A stretch of 21,856 bases of DNA from JAVBQG01 sp031549185 (lineage in GTDB: Bacteria > Synergistota > Synergistia > Synergistales > Synergistaceae): contig JAVBQG010000077.1 in the NCBI GenBank assembly GCA_031549185.1, positions 1 through 21,856 of the forward strand, written 5' to 3'. The number at the start of each line of letters is the position of its first letter. The stretch's first letter is position 1. A program made the position numbers and the translations under genes. This document shows positions 1 through 6,786 of the stretch, piece by piece. The notes beneath the pieces are model-generated. The model worked only from the letters and a program-made list of their open reading frames with translations, made no database searches and was not told the origin of the DNA.

Positions 1-144
1 CCGGTCAACCCGGCGAAGCACCCGAACGTCAAGGTCGACCTCGCGCGGAAGTACGCGACGTGGCTGACGTCTCCGAAGGTGCAGAAGGACATCGCGAACT
101 TCAAGCTTGAGGGCAAACAGCTCTTCTTCCCCAACGCGAAGTAG
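1..144 (+). CDS. tupA: TupA-like tungstate-binding protein, C-terminal part only
   Basis: Reading frame 1 is open from the first base and ends at TAG 142-144, giving the last 47 residues of a protein whose start lies left of the window. The visible part contains VNP, then a WL segment about 20 residues later, and ends in LFFPNAK. This is how TupA-type tungstate-binding proteins end, and the second TupA-like protein at 950-1804 shows the same VNPxxxPNV, WL and LFFPN landmarks. The tupB permease starts 37 bp downstream, which supports the assignment. TupA is an extracytoplasmic protein that captures tungstate for the TupBC transporter. A molybdate or other oxyanion specificity cannot be excluded, because the ligand-binding N-terminal half is missing. 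Confidence 0.8.
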   Translation, partial: PVNPAKHPNVKVDLARKYATWLTSPKVQKDIANFKLEGKQLFFPNAK

Positions 145-181
145 GGGTTGAGGATCCGGTAAAGACGGGCGGAGTGGAGTT

Positions 182-877
182 ATGGACTATATCTCGCAGG
201 GTTTCGCGCAGGCGGTCGGACTGATCTTCTCGATGAACGAGGAGACCTGGACGGCCGTGACCGTGACGCTCAAGTTGACCGGGATGTCCATGCTCGTCAC
301 CCTGCTCCTGGGGCTGCCGTTGGGGTTCATGCTCGGCTATTTCGAGTTTCCCGGGAAACGACCGCTGCGGACGATCGTCGACACGCTCCTCGCGCTGCCG
401 ACGGTCGTCGTGGGGTTGCTCGTATACGCCTTCATCTCCAACCGGGGGCCGTTGGGGAGCTGGCAACTGCTCTTCACGATCCGCGGCATGGCGATCGGCC
501 AGACGATCCTGGCGCTGCCGATCGTGATCGCGCTGACCGCGTCGGCGATCGAGGGTCTCGATCGCCGACTGCAGATGACGCTGTCTACGCTCGGGGCCTC
601 CGGGGTCCGCATGGCGCTCTCCTGTCTGTGGGAGAGCCGCTTCGCCCTTCTCGTGGCGGCGATGACGGCCTACGGCCGCATCGTGGCCGAGGTCGGTGTC
701 TCCATGATGCTCGGCGGCAACATCAAGTGGCACACGCGCACGATCACCACGGCAATCACGCTGGAGACGGGCAAGGGAGATTTCGCACTGGGCATTGCGC
801 TCGGCATCCTGCTGCTCTCGATCTCCTTTGCGCTGAACGCCGGGTTGTCTCTGATCCGCAGGCGCGCGGAGGCGTAG
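182..877 (+). CDS. tupB: Tungstate-type ABC transporter permease (TupB)
   Basis: This 231-residue integral membrane protein is the channel of a TupABC-type oxyanion importer. It has about five strongly hydrophobic segments and a cytoplasmic EAA-type loop around residues 137-156 (LGASGVRMALSCLWESRFAL) that docks on the ATPase. The end of the protein is a hydrophobic helix followed by the basic tail RRRAEA. The ATG at 182 follows a purine-rich GGAGTGGAG, and the length is normal for TupB. It lies between two TupA-like proteins, and the matching ATPase is displaced about 2.6 kb downstream at 3495. Substrate specificity for tungstate rather than molybdate is inferred from family resemblance, mainly of the neighbouring binding proteins. 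Confidence 0.87.
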   Translation: MDYISQGFAQAVGLIFSMNEETWTAVTVTLKLTGMSMLVTLLLGLPLGFMLGYFEFPGKRPLRTIVDTLLALPTVVVGLLVYAFISNRGPLGSWQLLFTIRGMAIGQTILALPIVIALTASAIEGLDRRLQMTLSTLGASGVRMALSCLWESRFALLVAAMTAYGRIVAEVGVSMMLGGNIKWHTRTITTAITLETGKGDFALGIALGILLLSISFALNAGLSLIRRRAEA

Positions 878-949
878 CGACAGACCGCTTCAGGGCAAAA
901 CAACAAGTCGCAATTTAAAAATTCAAATCGATCAGGGAGGAATTTGTTC

Positions 950-1804
950 ATGAAAAAGATCGTTCTCTTTCTATTGGTTGCAACTCTGTTCCTCATGGCG
1001 GCCGGCACCGCGTTCGCCGCGGATGTCGTGAAACTCTCCAGCACCATCGGGCCGATCGACGCGGGCATCGTCCCGCTGCTGGCGAAGACCTACGAGGAAA
1101 AGACCGGCACGAAGATCGTCTTCGAGGGCGCCGGAACGGGCGCGACGCTTGAGAAGGCCAAAGGCGGCAGCTTCGACATGGTCATCGTCCACGCGCGCGC
1201 GCTGGAGGACAAGTTCATCGCGGAGGGTTACGGCATCGACCGCCGCGATATCATGTATAACGACTTCGTCATTCTCGGTCCCAAGAAGGATCCCGCGAAG
1301 ATCAAGGGCATGAAGGACGCCGCCGAGGCGTTCAAGAAGATCGCGAAGGCCAAAAAACTCTTCGTCACCCGCGGCGACATGTCCGGCACGCACGTGAAGG
1401 AGCTCGAGGTCTGGGAGAAGGCGGGCATCAAACCCGACGCGGAGAAGGACAGCTGGTATCTCCAGTACTCGCTGGGCAAGCTGGGCAACGGGCCCTCGAC
1501 GATCTTCGCCAGCAAGCGCAACGCCTACATTCTGATGGATCGCGCGACCTACCTGATCCAGCAGAAGAACATCCGGCTCGTCCCGCTGGTGGAGAAGGAC
1601 GAGATTCTGCTCAACTTCATCGCCGCCATCCAGGTGAATCCCGAGAAGTTCCCGAACGTGAACGCGGCGGGCGCGAAGGCATTCATCGACTGGCTTTGCG
1701 GCGACGAGGCTCAGACGATCATCAAGGATTTCCAGGTGCAGAAGTACGGCGAGCCGCTCTTCTTCCCCAACTCGGCCGAGTGGAACGCGGAGCATAAGAA
1801 ATAG
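950..1804 (+). CDS. Second, divergent TupA-like oxyanion-binding protein
   Basis: A secreted protein of 284 residues. ATG 950 is chosen over an in-frame TTG at 944 because the ribosome-binding site GGGAGG (935-940) is 9 bp from the ATG and only 3 bp from the TTG. The signal peptide runs to about TAFA|ADV. TupA landmarks follow in order: GTGATLEKAKGG, DMVIVHARALEDKFI, GYGIDRRDIMYNDFVILGP, TRGDMSGTHVKE, AYILMDRATYL and a C-terminal LFFPN. The N-terminal anion-binding loop departs from the family: TupA proteins usually carry a TTTS-type motif, and here the segment is LSSTIGPIDAG. The protein may therefore bind a different oxyanion or bind tungstate in another way. It is a paralogue of the truncated protein at the left edge and probably shares the same permease. 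Confidence 0.82.
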   Translation: MKKIVLFLLVATLFLMAAGTAFAADVVKLSSTIGPIDAGIVPLLAKTYEEKTGTKIVFEGAGTGATLEKAKGGSFDMVIVHARALEDKFIAEGYGIDRRDIMYNDFVILGPKKDPAKIKGMKDAAEAFKKIAKAKKLFVTRGDMSGTHVKELEVWEKAGIKPDAEKDSWYLQYSLGKLGNGPSTIFASKRNAYILMDRATYLIQQKNIRLVPLVEKDEILLNFIAAIQVNPEKFPNVNAAGAKAFIDWLCGDEAQTIIKDFQVQKYGEPLFFPNSAEWNAEHKK

Positions 1805-1852
1805 AAAAGTACATAGAATCTTAATTCTAAATTTAAATCAATGCGACCGTTA

Positions 1853-1939
1853 TTTTTTGTAGGGGCGTACATTGCGCGTCCGCCGGCCTTGAGATATTGC
1901 GGCGATAGAACGGACGACCGATGGGCGCCCCTGCGAAAA
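1853..1939. repeat. Imperfect inverted-repeat element, degraded copy
   Basis: The gap between two binding-protein genes contains TTTTTTGTAGGGGCG near 1853-1867 and, on the opposite strand, a matching CGCAGGGGCG arm ending near 1939. The arms also share GTCCG (about 1879-1883 and its complement at 1910-1914). The GTAGGGGCG core is the same as in the better preserved element at 3341-3466, so both probably belong to one family of short palindromic intergenic repeats. A long ATG-started extension of the next gene (from 1921) would read through one arm, which argues against that start. In RNA the arms could fold and affect relative expression of the genes on either side. Confidence 0.55.
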
Positions 1940-2001
1940 ACGGGCTATTTGAAATAGAACCAGAATTACGTAGAATCTATAGAGATCGAGGTGCTGTTAA
2001 G

Positions 2002-3321
2002 ATGAGAAAGTTTTTCGGAACGAAAGCACTGATCGCAATCCTTCTTATTTTCGTTCTCGCATCGGCGGCCAGCGCGCAGGTCATCGTCAGAGGTTCGGAG
2101 GTCAGCGTGACCTTCGGCAAGGCAGTCGCGGCCCAGTACATGAAGGATTATCCCGGCACCAGCGTAGACGTGGCGGGCGGCGGCAAGGACAACGCCATCA
2201 TGATGCTGGCGGCGGGCAGCTGCGATATCGCGAACTCGGCACTGTCGCTCGCCGAGCAGGACCGCCAGGACGTGTTGGATGCGCTGGCGAAGGCGAAGGC
2301 CGACGGTCATCCGATCAAGGAAATCGCGGTCGCCATCGACTGCGTCGACTTCTTCACCCATGAGAGCAACCCCGTCTTCGAGCTGACCCTCGACCAGTTG
2401 CGCAAGATCTACGAGGGCACGTATACGAACTGGAACCAGGTCGGCGGTCCGAATATGACGATCAACGTGTACCAGTCGGGTCAGGACGATCACAAGTACT
2501 TCTCGATCAAGAACTGGCTGATCGACGGGACGAGTTTCTCGCCCAATTCGATCCAGGTCGATAAGAAGGAAATCTTCGGCAAGGTCGCAGATGACCCGGC
2601 AGGCATAGGCTATGACGGTGTCTTCTACGTGGGCGATTCTCTGGCGGCCTCCGGCGACGTGGTGAACAGCCTGTGGATTGCCGGTCCGGACGACGCGAAG
2701 GCCTACGCGCCATCGCGCAAATACCCGGTCTCCCGTAACCTCTACATGTTCTACCGCGATGGCGATTTCTCCGCCGAGGCGAAGGCCTTCCTCGATTACA
2801 TGCTGCAACCGAAGGCGCAGCGGATCATCGGCGGTTATGTTTCCGCGCTGATGCCGCCGGCCCGCACGTTCGAACTCGCCTTTGCGCCGAAGGACAAACC
2901 GGAGCAGACGGTGCGCTTCACGGAGGATCTCGCCAGCGAGCAGAATGTCATGTTCGACTACGTAGATGCCACGGAGTACGTGATCTACGCCAGGAACAAT
3001 TCGTACGTCGACGGCACGCTCCCAAAGATCGTGGCGGAGGACGGCACGGTGCGCAACGTGACGAACGGGGGCCTCTTCATCGTAAACCGCAAGACGGACC
3101 CGAAGACTTTCGACGGTCTCATGAACTGCAACATCACGGAGCTTCGCCCGGATAAGATTGCGCGTGGCGATGTGATGACGTTCAACTACAACGGCTGCCA
3201 GATAACCGTGCGCTTCGGCACGTCGACGCACCAGAGCGGAAGCAGCGGTTGCTCGACAGGTGCCTTCGCCCTGCTGCTCGCGATGTTGCCGGCTGCGGCG
3301 GTATTCGGAAAACGTAGGTAA
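2002..3321 (+). CDS. PstS-like substrate-binding protein with Synergist-CTERM-type sorting tail
   Basis: A 439-residue exported protein. ATG 2002 is preferred over the in-frame ATG 1921 because it has GAGGTG 8 bp upstream and directly begins a signal peptide (MRKFFGTKALIAILLIFVLA, cleavage near ASA|QV). Residues about 25-290 follow the phosphate-binding (PstS) plan: VRGSEVSVTFGKAVAAQYM, VDVAGGGKDNAI, GSCDIANSA, then LTLDQLRKIYEGTYTNWNQVGG. A further region of about 110 residues contains two Cys (CNITELRP and NYNGCQI). The tail has SGSSGC (Cys about 417), a hydrophobic stretch of about 16 residues and KRR, matching the Synergist-CTERM sorting pattern. It probably stays at the cell surface. The ligand is unknown: phosphate, tungstate or another anion are possible. 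It lies between the Tup permease and ATPase genes. Confidence 0.77.
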   Translation: MRKFFGTKALIAILLIFVLASAASAQVIVRGSEVSVTFGKAVAAQYMKDYPGTSVDVAGGGKDNAIMMLAAGSCDIANSALSLAEQDRQDVLDALAKAKADGHPIKEIAVAIDCVDFFTHESNPVFELTLDQLRKIYEGTYTNWNQVGGPNMTINVYQSGQDDHKYFSIKNWLIDGTSFSPNSIQVDKKEIFGKVADDPAGIGYDGVFYVGDSLAASGDVVNSLWIAGPDDAKAYAPSRKYPVSRNLYMFYRDGDFSAEAKAFLDYMLQPKAQRIIGGYVSALMPPARTFELAFAPKDKPEQTVRFTEDLASEQNVMFDYVDATEYVIYARNNSYVDGTLPKIVAEDGTVRNVTNGGLFIVNRKTDPKTFDGLMNCNITELRPDKIARGDVMTFNYNGCQITVRFGTSTHQSGSSGCSTGAFALLLAMLPAAAVFGKRR

Positions 3322-3340
3322 TTTCGACCCCAAATCAATC

Positions 3341-3466
3341 GGAGGGGCTGTGCAAAACGCTTTTTTCTCGTAGGGGCGAACTGCGTTCGCCCGTCAAGAA
3401 ACACGTTTTTTTCAGGGCTAGACGGGCGAACGCAGTTCGCCCCTACGACGATATTGCACAGCCTCC
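3341..3466. repeat. Long inverted-repeat (REP/MITE-like) element
   Basis: The gap before tupC is almost filled by a palindrome. The inner arms 3369-3395 and 3421-3447 are perfect 27-bp inverted copies (CGTAGGGGCGAACTGCGTTC followed by GCCCGTC) separated by 25 bp. Each arm itself contains the near-palindrome GGGCGAAC-TGC-GTTCGCCC. The outer parts GCTGTGCAA (3347-3355) and TTGCACAGC (3454-3462), with GGAGG and CCTCC at the ends (3341-3345, 3462-3466), also pair. There is no coding sequence inside, so any mobilisation would need an enzyme supplied elsewhere. In RNA it would form a long hairpin just upstream of the tupC ribosome-binding site. The GTAGGGGCG core recurs at 1853-1939. Confidence 0.85.
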
Positions 3467-3494
3467 TACTTTCTTGTAAGGAGCAACGGTTATC

Positions 3495-4529
3495 TTGAGC
3501 GACGAAAACGTTACTTCGATCTACTCTCTGCGTAACCTGAGGCACAGCTACGGAAACCATCCCACGCTGGACATCGCTTCGCTCGACATTCCCAGGGGCG
3601 GAGTCGTTGGGCTGATCGGCCCGAACGGAAGCGGAAAATCCACACTGCTCAAGATTCTTGCCTTCCTCGAACCCCATACGGCTGGCGAACTCGATTTCGA
3701 AGGAGAGCGCGCGAAGACGCGCGAGTGCGCGCTGCGCAGGGAGGCGACCCTGCTTCTGCAGGAGCCGTACCTGTTGCGCCGCTCCGTTTACGACAATATC
3801 GCCTACGGTTTGCAGCTGAGGAACCTGCAGGGGCGGGAGACCGACGAGCGCGCACGCGACGCGCTTGAGCGAGTAGGGCTCCCGTACGGGAAGTTTGCGC
3901 ATCGCCCTTGGTATCGCCTTTCGGGGGGCGAGGTACAGCGCGTTGCACTGGCGGTTCGCCTTGCCCTGCGTCCCAAGGTGCTGTTGCTCGACGAGCCGAC
4001 CGCGAACGTCGACGAATCGAGCGCCGCTCTGATCAAGGAGGCGGTCTGGCATGCCTGGCACGACTGGGGCACGACGATCGTCGTCGCCACGCACGATCTG
4101 ATCTGGCTGTACGAGGTCGCCACCCAGGTCGTGAGTCTCTATCGCGGACGAGTGATCGGAGATGGTGCGGAAAACTTGTTGCAGGGTGTCTGGCGTACGA
4201 CGGACGACTACGCGGAACTTCGTGTGGGCGAGAGAATCGTTCGCGCGAAGAGAGAGGGGGGCCTCGAATCGGCCTGCGCCATCCTCAACCCCTCTCAGGT
4301 CGCCGTGAGCAAAGAGGCGCCGGCATCCTCGCCCGACATCAACGTATTGGAGGGGACGCTCACCCAGATGTCGATCGAACGCGCGAGCGGAAATATCCTC
4401 GGCGTGGTCGACTGCGGCGGCCTGCCGCTGCGTGCCAGAGTCTCGCTGGAGACGGCCCGCCAGCTCAATCTGTACCCCGGCCTTTTGGTCTATCTCTCGT
4501 TCCCGACGGGTTCGCTCAAGTTCCTGTAA
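3495..4529 (+). CDS. tupC: Tungstate-type ABC transporter ATPase (TupC) with C-terminal TOBE-like domain
   Basis: A 344-residue cytoplasmic ATPase that would power the TupB permease. The Walker A motif is GPNGSGKST (42-50), the Q-loop is LLQEP (87-91), the signature is LSGGE (142-146), Walker B is KVLLLDEP (161-168) and the switch His is H200 in ATHD. Residues about 278-344 (from NVLEGTLTQM to the end) look like a TOBE/Mop-type oxyanion regulatory domain, as in molybdate and tungstate ATPases. The start is TTG 3495, with AAGGAG at 3478-3483 upstream; no better in-frame start precedes the glycine-rich motifs. The gene is separated from tupB by two binding-protein genes and a palindromic repeat, which is unusual because tupA, tupB and tupC are normally adjacent. 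Confidence 0.85.
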   Translation: MSDENVTSIYSLRNLRHSYGNHPTLDIASLDIPRGGVVGLIGPNGSGKSTLLKILAFLEPHTAGELDFEGERAKTRECALRREATLLLQEPYLLRRSVYDNIAYGLQLRNLQGRETDERARDALERVGLPYGKFAHRPWYRLSGGEVQRVALAVRLALRPKVLLLDEPTANVDESSAALIKEAVWHAWHDWGTTIVVATHDLIWLYEVATQVVSLYRGRVIGDGAENLLQGVWRTTDDYAELRVGERIVRAKREGGLESACAILNPSQVAVSKEAPASSPDINVLEGTLTQMSIERASGNILGVVDCGGLPLRARVSLETARQLNLYPGLLVYLSFPTGSLKFL

Positions 4530-4581
4530 CTTTCCAAGTATCCCCGTCACTTCCCCTTTCCGCACGATTATTCATCGATGA

Positions 4582-4587
4582 TATAAT
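4582..4587 (+). promoter_or_regulatory. Possible -10 box for the 4656-9285 operon
   Basis: TATAAT is a perfect sigma70 -10 hexamer in the gap between tupC and the next gene. The -35 side is poor: TTTCCG at 4557-4562 would give a 19-bp spacer. If used, transcription would begin near 4594, directly in the hairpin at 4592-4625, leaving a leader of about 60 nt before the TTG start at 4656. Confidence 0.35.
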
Positions 4588-4591
4588 CACG

Positions 4592-4626
4592 AAAACGGGG
4601 TCTTGCGTTGCGAACCCCTCGTTTTT
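4592..4626 (+). terminator. Possible rho-independent terminator or leader hairpin after tupC
   Basis: AAAACG (4592-4597) pairs with CGTTTT (4620-4625), and GGGT (4598-4601) pairs with ACCC (4614-4617), with a two-base bulge. The stem ends in a run of five T (4622-4626). This could terminate the tup transcript about 60 bp after the tupC stop. If the -10 box at 4582 is real, it would instead be a leader hairpin of the next operon. Confidence 0.35.
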
Positions 4627-4655
4627 GGAAGCACTTCCGGAAAGGATGATTGTAT

Positions 4656-5222
4656 TTGAACGAGAAAAAAAGAGACAGGAATGCGACGTTCGTCTTTCTT
4701 GTGGCGGTCTTTACGGCGATCCTCGCCCTGGCGGCGTCGGCTGAGAGCGCTCCCGTGTCCATCGGCAACGAACTCACCCCCAAGCACGTACTTGTCCCGG
4801 GTGCCGACGCGTACTTCATACCCGCCTCCGGCCTTTCCCCGAGCAAACAGTTCGACGGTTTTTCCTCGGCGGCACGCAGGATCGAAGTAATCGTCGCCAA
4901 TATTAAAGAGCCTTATGCTACAATATCGGAGGGTTTTACGGATGAGGCCTTGAAAACGCGAGGTGTCGAGGTCAAATCGCGCGGAGTTCTTGCGATCAAT
5001 GGCGCCGAGGGTATGTTGATCAAGGCGCTGCACGTCGACGGCGCGAGCAAGTGGGCGAAGTGGATTCTGCTGCTCGATTGCGGTGGACGCACGCTGGTAG
5101 TCAATGGCATGTTTCCCAGCGGCGATGACGCTGCCGCCAAAGACGTCGAAACCATGATCAAAAGCGTAGTAATACAGAAAGAAAAATCCACGTCGGGCGA
5201 TACGGAGGCTGGCAGTCTATGA
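4656..5222 (+). CDS. Secreted protein of unknown function, short paralogue
   Basis: I do not recognise this family. The protein is 188 residues if it starts at TTG 4656, which has AAAGGA about 10 bp upstream; TTG 4650 is in frame but too close to that site. The N-terminus MNEKKRDRN, then a hydrophobic stretch FVFLVAVFTAILALAASA, is a signal peptide or anchor. The mature part shares a clear framework with the next gene: LTPKHVLVPG here against LTAQHVLVPG there, then xxIPxSG, a basic amphipathic strand, EGFTDEALKTRGV, and a VLAINGAEG-type loop. The C-terminal region has DCGGRTLVVNGMFP and ends in a Ser/Glu-rich tail. It overlaps the next gene by 4 bp (ATGA), so the two are probably translationally coupled and may act together outside the cytoplasm. 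Confidence 0.72.
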   Translation: MNEKKRDRNATFVFLVAVFTAILALAASAESAPVSIGNELTPKHVLVPGADAYFIPASGLSPSKQFDGFSSAARRIEVIVANIKEPYATISEGFTDEALKTRGVEVKSRGVLAINGAEGMLIKALHVDGASKWAKWILLLDCGGRTLVVNGMFPSGDDAAAKDVETMIKSVVIQKEKSTSGDTEAGSL

Positions 5223-6235
5223 GACGACTCTTTGTCTTTGCGGTAGCGACATTTCTCCTGGCGGCGTTTGCGGGTACTTCCTTCGCCGCTCAACCGATCT
5301 ACCGGAACAACGTGCTGACCGCGCAACACGTTCTCGTGCCAGGGACGCACGTGAGGATGATACCCCCCTCGGGGGCCAGGGCGGCGACTTCGTTCCGGGG
5401 TTTCGAGATCGAATCGCGCAAAATTCAGATCCGCATCGAGGAGCGCATGGGGGTCTCGTATCAGCAGACGGCAGGCGCGCTTACGACCGCCGCGCTTGAA
5501 GCGGACGGAATAATCCTGCAAGACAGCAGCAAGGTCACGCTGAACGGTAACCCCGCGCTTCTGCTCTATTGCTCCACGAAAGCCGGTGATGGGAGCGGCC
5601 AGCCGGACGTGGGCCTCCTGATTTTCGCTTTCGGGGACAACAACATCTCCTCTTTGATCTACGCGTCGTACCTGGCTACGGATAAGGCCGCGGTGGGCAT
5701 GCTGCGCAACGCTCTTCTCACTGCGATCTTCCAGGCAACGCCGGGGGCGCCCAATGCGGGTGGCGGCTACACACTCTCCGCGGACGGAACGTCCCTGAAG
5801 TTCACCGGTGAAACGAGCATGGTGCGATACTTCACGGTGGGCGGAAAGCAGGTTTCGCCGGAGCTGGAGGACGCGATGTACACCAGCTCGCAGAGGACGC
5901 AGCCGGTGCCCGTCGCCGAGCAGAGCACCTTCGCCGACAAGGCCATGGAGCAGTACATGTCCAATTACGAATACACGGTCTCGAGCAAGCGGGCGGTCTC
6001 CTATGCCGGCTTGCAGGGGTATGAGATCATCGCCGACTTCAAGGGTGCCAGGCGCAGGGACAGGACGGCCAGTGGCGCCACAAGGTACCGCAATCTTCCC
6101 GGCAAGGGGTATCAGGTCGTTCTCTTCGACCCGAAGGGAAGCGTCTACTTCTTCAACGGTATTGCGGTGAGGGATTCCGACAGCTACCTCGCGCAGTTCA
6201 GGAGGGTCACTGGGACGTTTCAAGTGACAAGGTAG
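5219..6235 (+). CDS. Secreted protein of unknown function, long paralogue
   Basis: This 338-residue protein has a clear signal peptide (MRRLFVFAVATFLLAAFAGT, cleavage near SFA|AQ). Residues about 30-180 repeat the fold suggested by the preceding gene (LTAQHVLVPGTHVRMIPPSG, a basic strand, then KVTLNGNPALLLYCS). A second half, about residues 185-338, has no counterpart in the shorter protein and contains TSLKFTGETSMVRYF, a charged GARRRDR patch and KGYQVVLFDPKGSVYFFNG. The two proteins probably arose by duplication with gain or loss of the C-terminal half. ATG 5219 overlaps the previous stop codon, and the next gene begins 20 bp after this one ends, so it belongs to the same transcript as the V4R, cyclase and CapA-like genes. 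No catalytic motif is evident. Confidence 0.75.
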   Translation: MRRLFVFAVATFLLAAFAGTSFAAQPIYRNNVLTAQHVLVPGTHVRMIPPSGARAATSFRGFEIESRKIQIRIEERMGVSYQQTAGALTTAALEADGIILQDSSKVTLNGNPALLLYCSTKAGDGSGQPDVGLLIFAFGDNNISSLIYASYLATDKAAVGMLRNALLTAIFQATPGAPNAGGGYTLSADGTSLKFTGETSMVRYFTVGGKQVSPELEDAMYTSSQRTQPVPVAEQSTFADKAMEQYMSNYEYTVSSKRAVSYAGLQGYEIIADFKGARRRDRTASGATRYRNLPGKGYQVVLFDPKGSVYFFNGIAVRDSDSYLAQFRRVTGTFQVTR

Positions 6236-6255
6236 AGAGTCGAGGGGGACGCGCA

Positions 6256-6786
6256 GTGGAGAGAAAATATGAATTTCACTGGAGTTTGCTCGGAGACCTG
6301 AAGGAAGGACGTCCCAACCTGGGTTCGACTACACGGGTCGAGGTCTATCGGTTGATGCAGTTTACCTTTCGCGACGTCCTCGAAAGGCGATTCGGCAGCG
6401 AAATGGCGGACGAACTCTTCTACGAGGCCGGCAAAATTGCGGGCGTCGAGTTCTACGAACACCTGCTGAAGGACGCAAAGGATTTCGGCGATTTCGTGCG
6501 CACGCTGCAGAACCGTATGCTCGAATTCGGGATTGGCATCCTTCGCATCGAAGAAGCGGATGTGGAGGCGCGGCGGCTTGTGTTGACGGTGGGAGAGGAT
6601 CTCGACTGCTCGGGGCTTCCCGAACTGGACTACGAAGTTTGCAAGTATGACGAAGGTTTTATCGCGGGGATCATGGAGTCGTACACCGGCAAGCCCTATC
6701 ACGTGAAAGAGATCGACTGCTGGTGCACCGGCGACCGCACTTGCCGCTTCGCAGTCGATCTGGTGGAGAAGACGGACCTATCTTGA
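6256..6786 (+). CDS. V4R-domain (4-vinyl reductase-like) ligand-binding protein
   Basis: A 176-residue soluble protein starting at GTG 6256, with GAGGGGG upstream. The first half is helical (VEVYRLMQFTFRDVLERRFG, then ELFYEAGKIAGVEFYEHLL), and the second half carries the V4R hallmark around residues 155-165, CWCTGDRTCRF, with Cys at 155, 157 and 163. V4R domains are small-molecule or metal-binding modules related to the sensing domain of phenol-responsive activators and to BchJ, and their conserved Cys often hold a metal. The stop codon overlaps the start of the diguanylate cyclase by TTGA, which makes it likely that this protein senses a ligand and passes the signal to that enzyme. The ligand is unknown. 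There is no signal peptide or membrane segment. Confidence 0.82.
   Translation: MERKYEFHWSLLGDLKEGRPNLGSTTRVEVYRLMQFTFRDVLERRFGSEMADELFYEAGKIAGVEFYEHLLKDAKDFGDFVRTLQNRMLEFGIGILRIEEADVEARRLVLTVGEDLDCSGLPELDYEVCKYDEGFIAGIMESYTGKPYHVKEIDCWCTGDRTCRFAVDLVEKTDLS

Noticed and set aside
971..1795. Long minus-strand open frame opposite the second TupA-like gene
   Set aside because: Antisense shadow with no motifs or ribosome-binding site; the plus-strand protein is a clear TupA relative.
1966..3333. Long minus-strand open frame opposite the PstS-like gene
   Set aside because: Its translation is rich in Arg, His and Val without motifs, as expected from the antisense of a GC-rich gene. The plus strand has a signal peptide, family motifs and a sorting tail.
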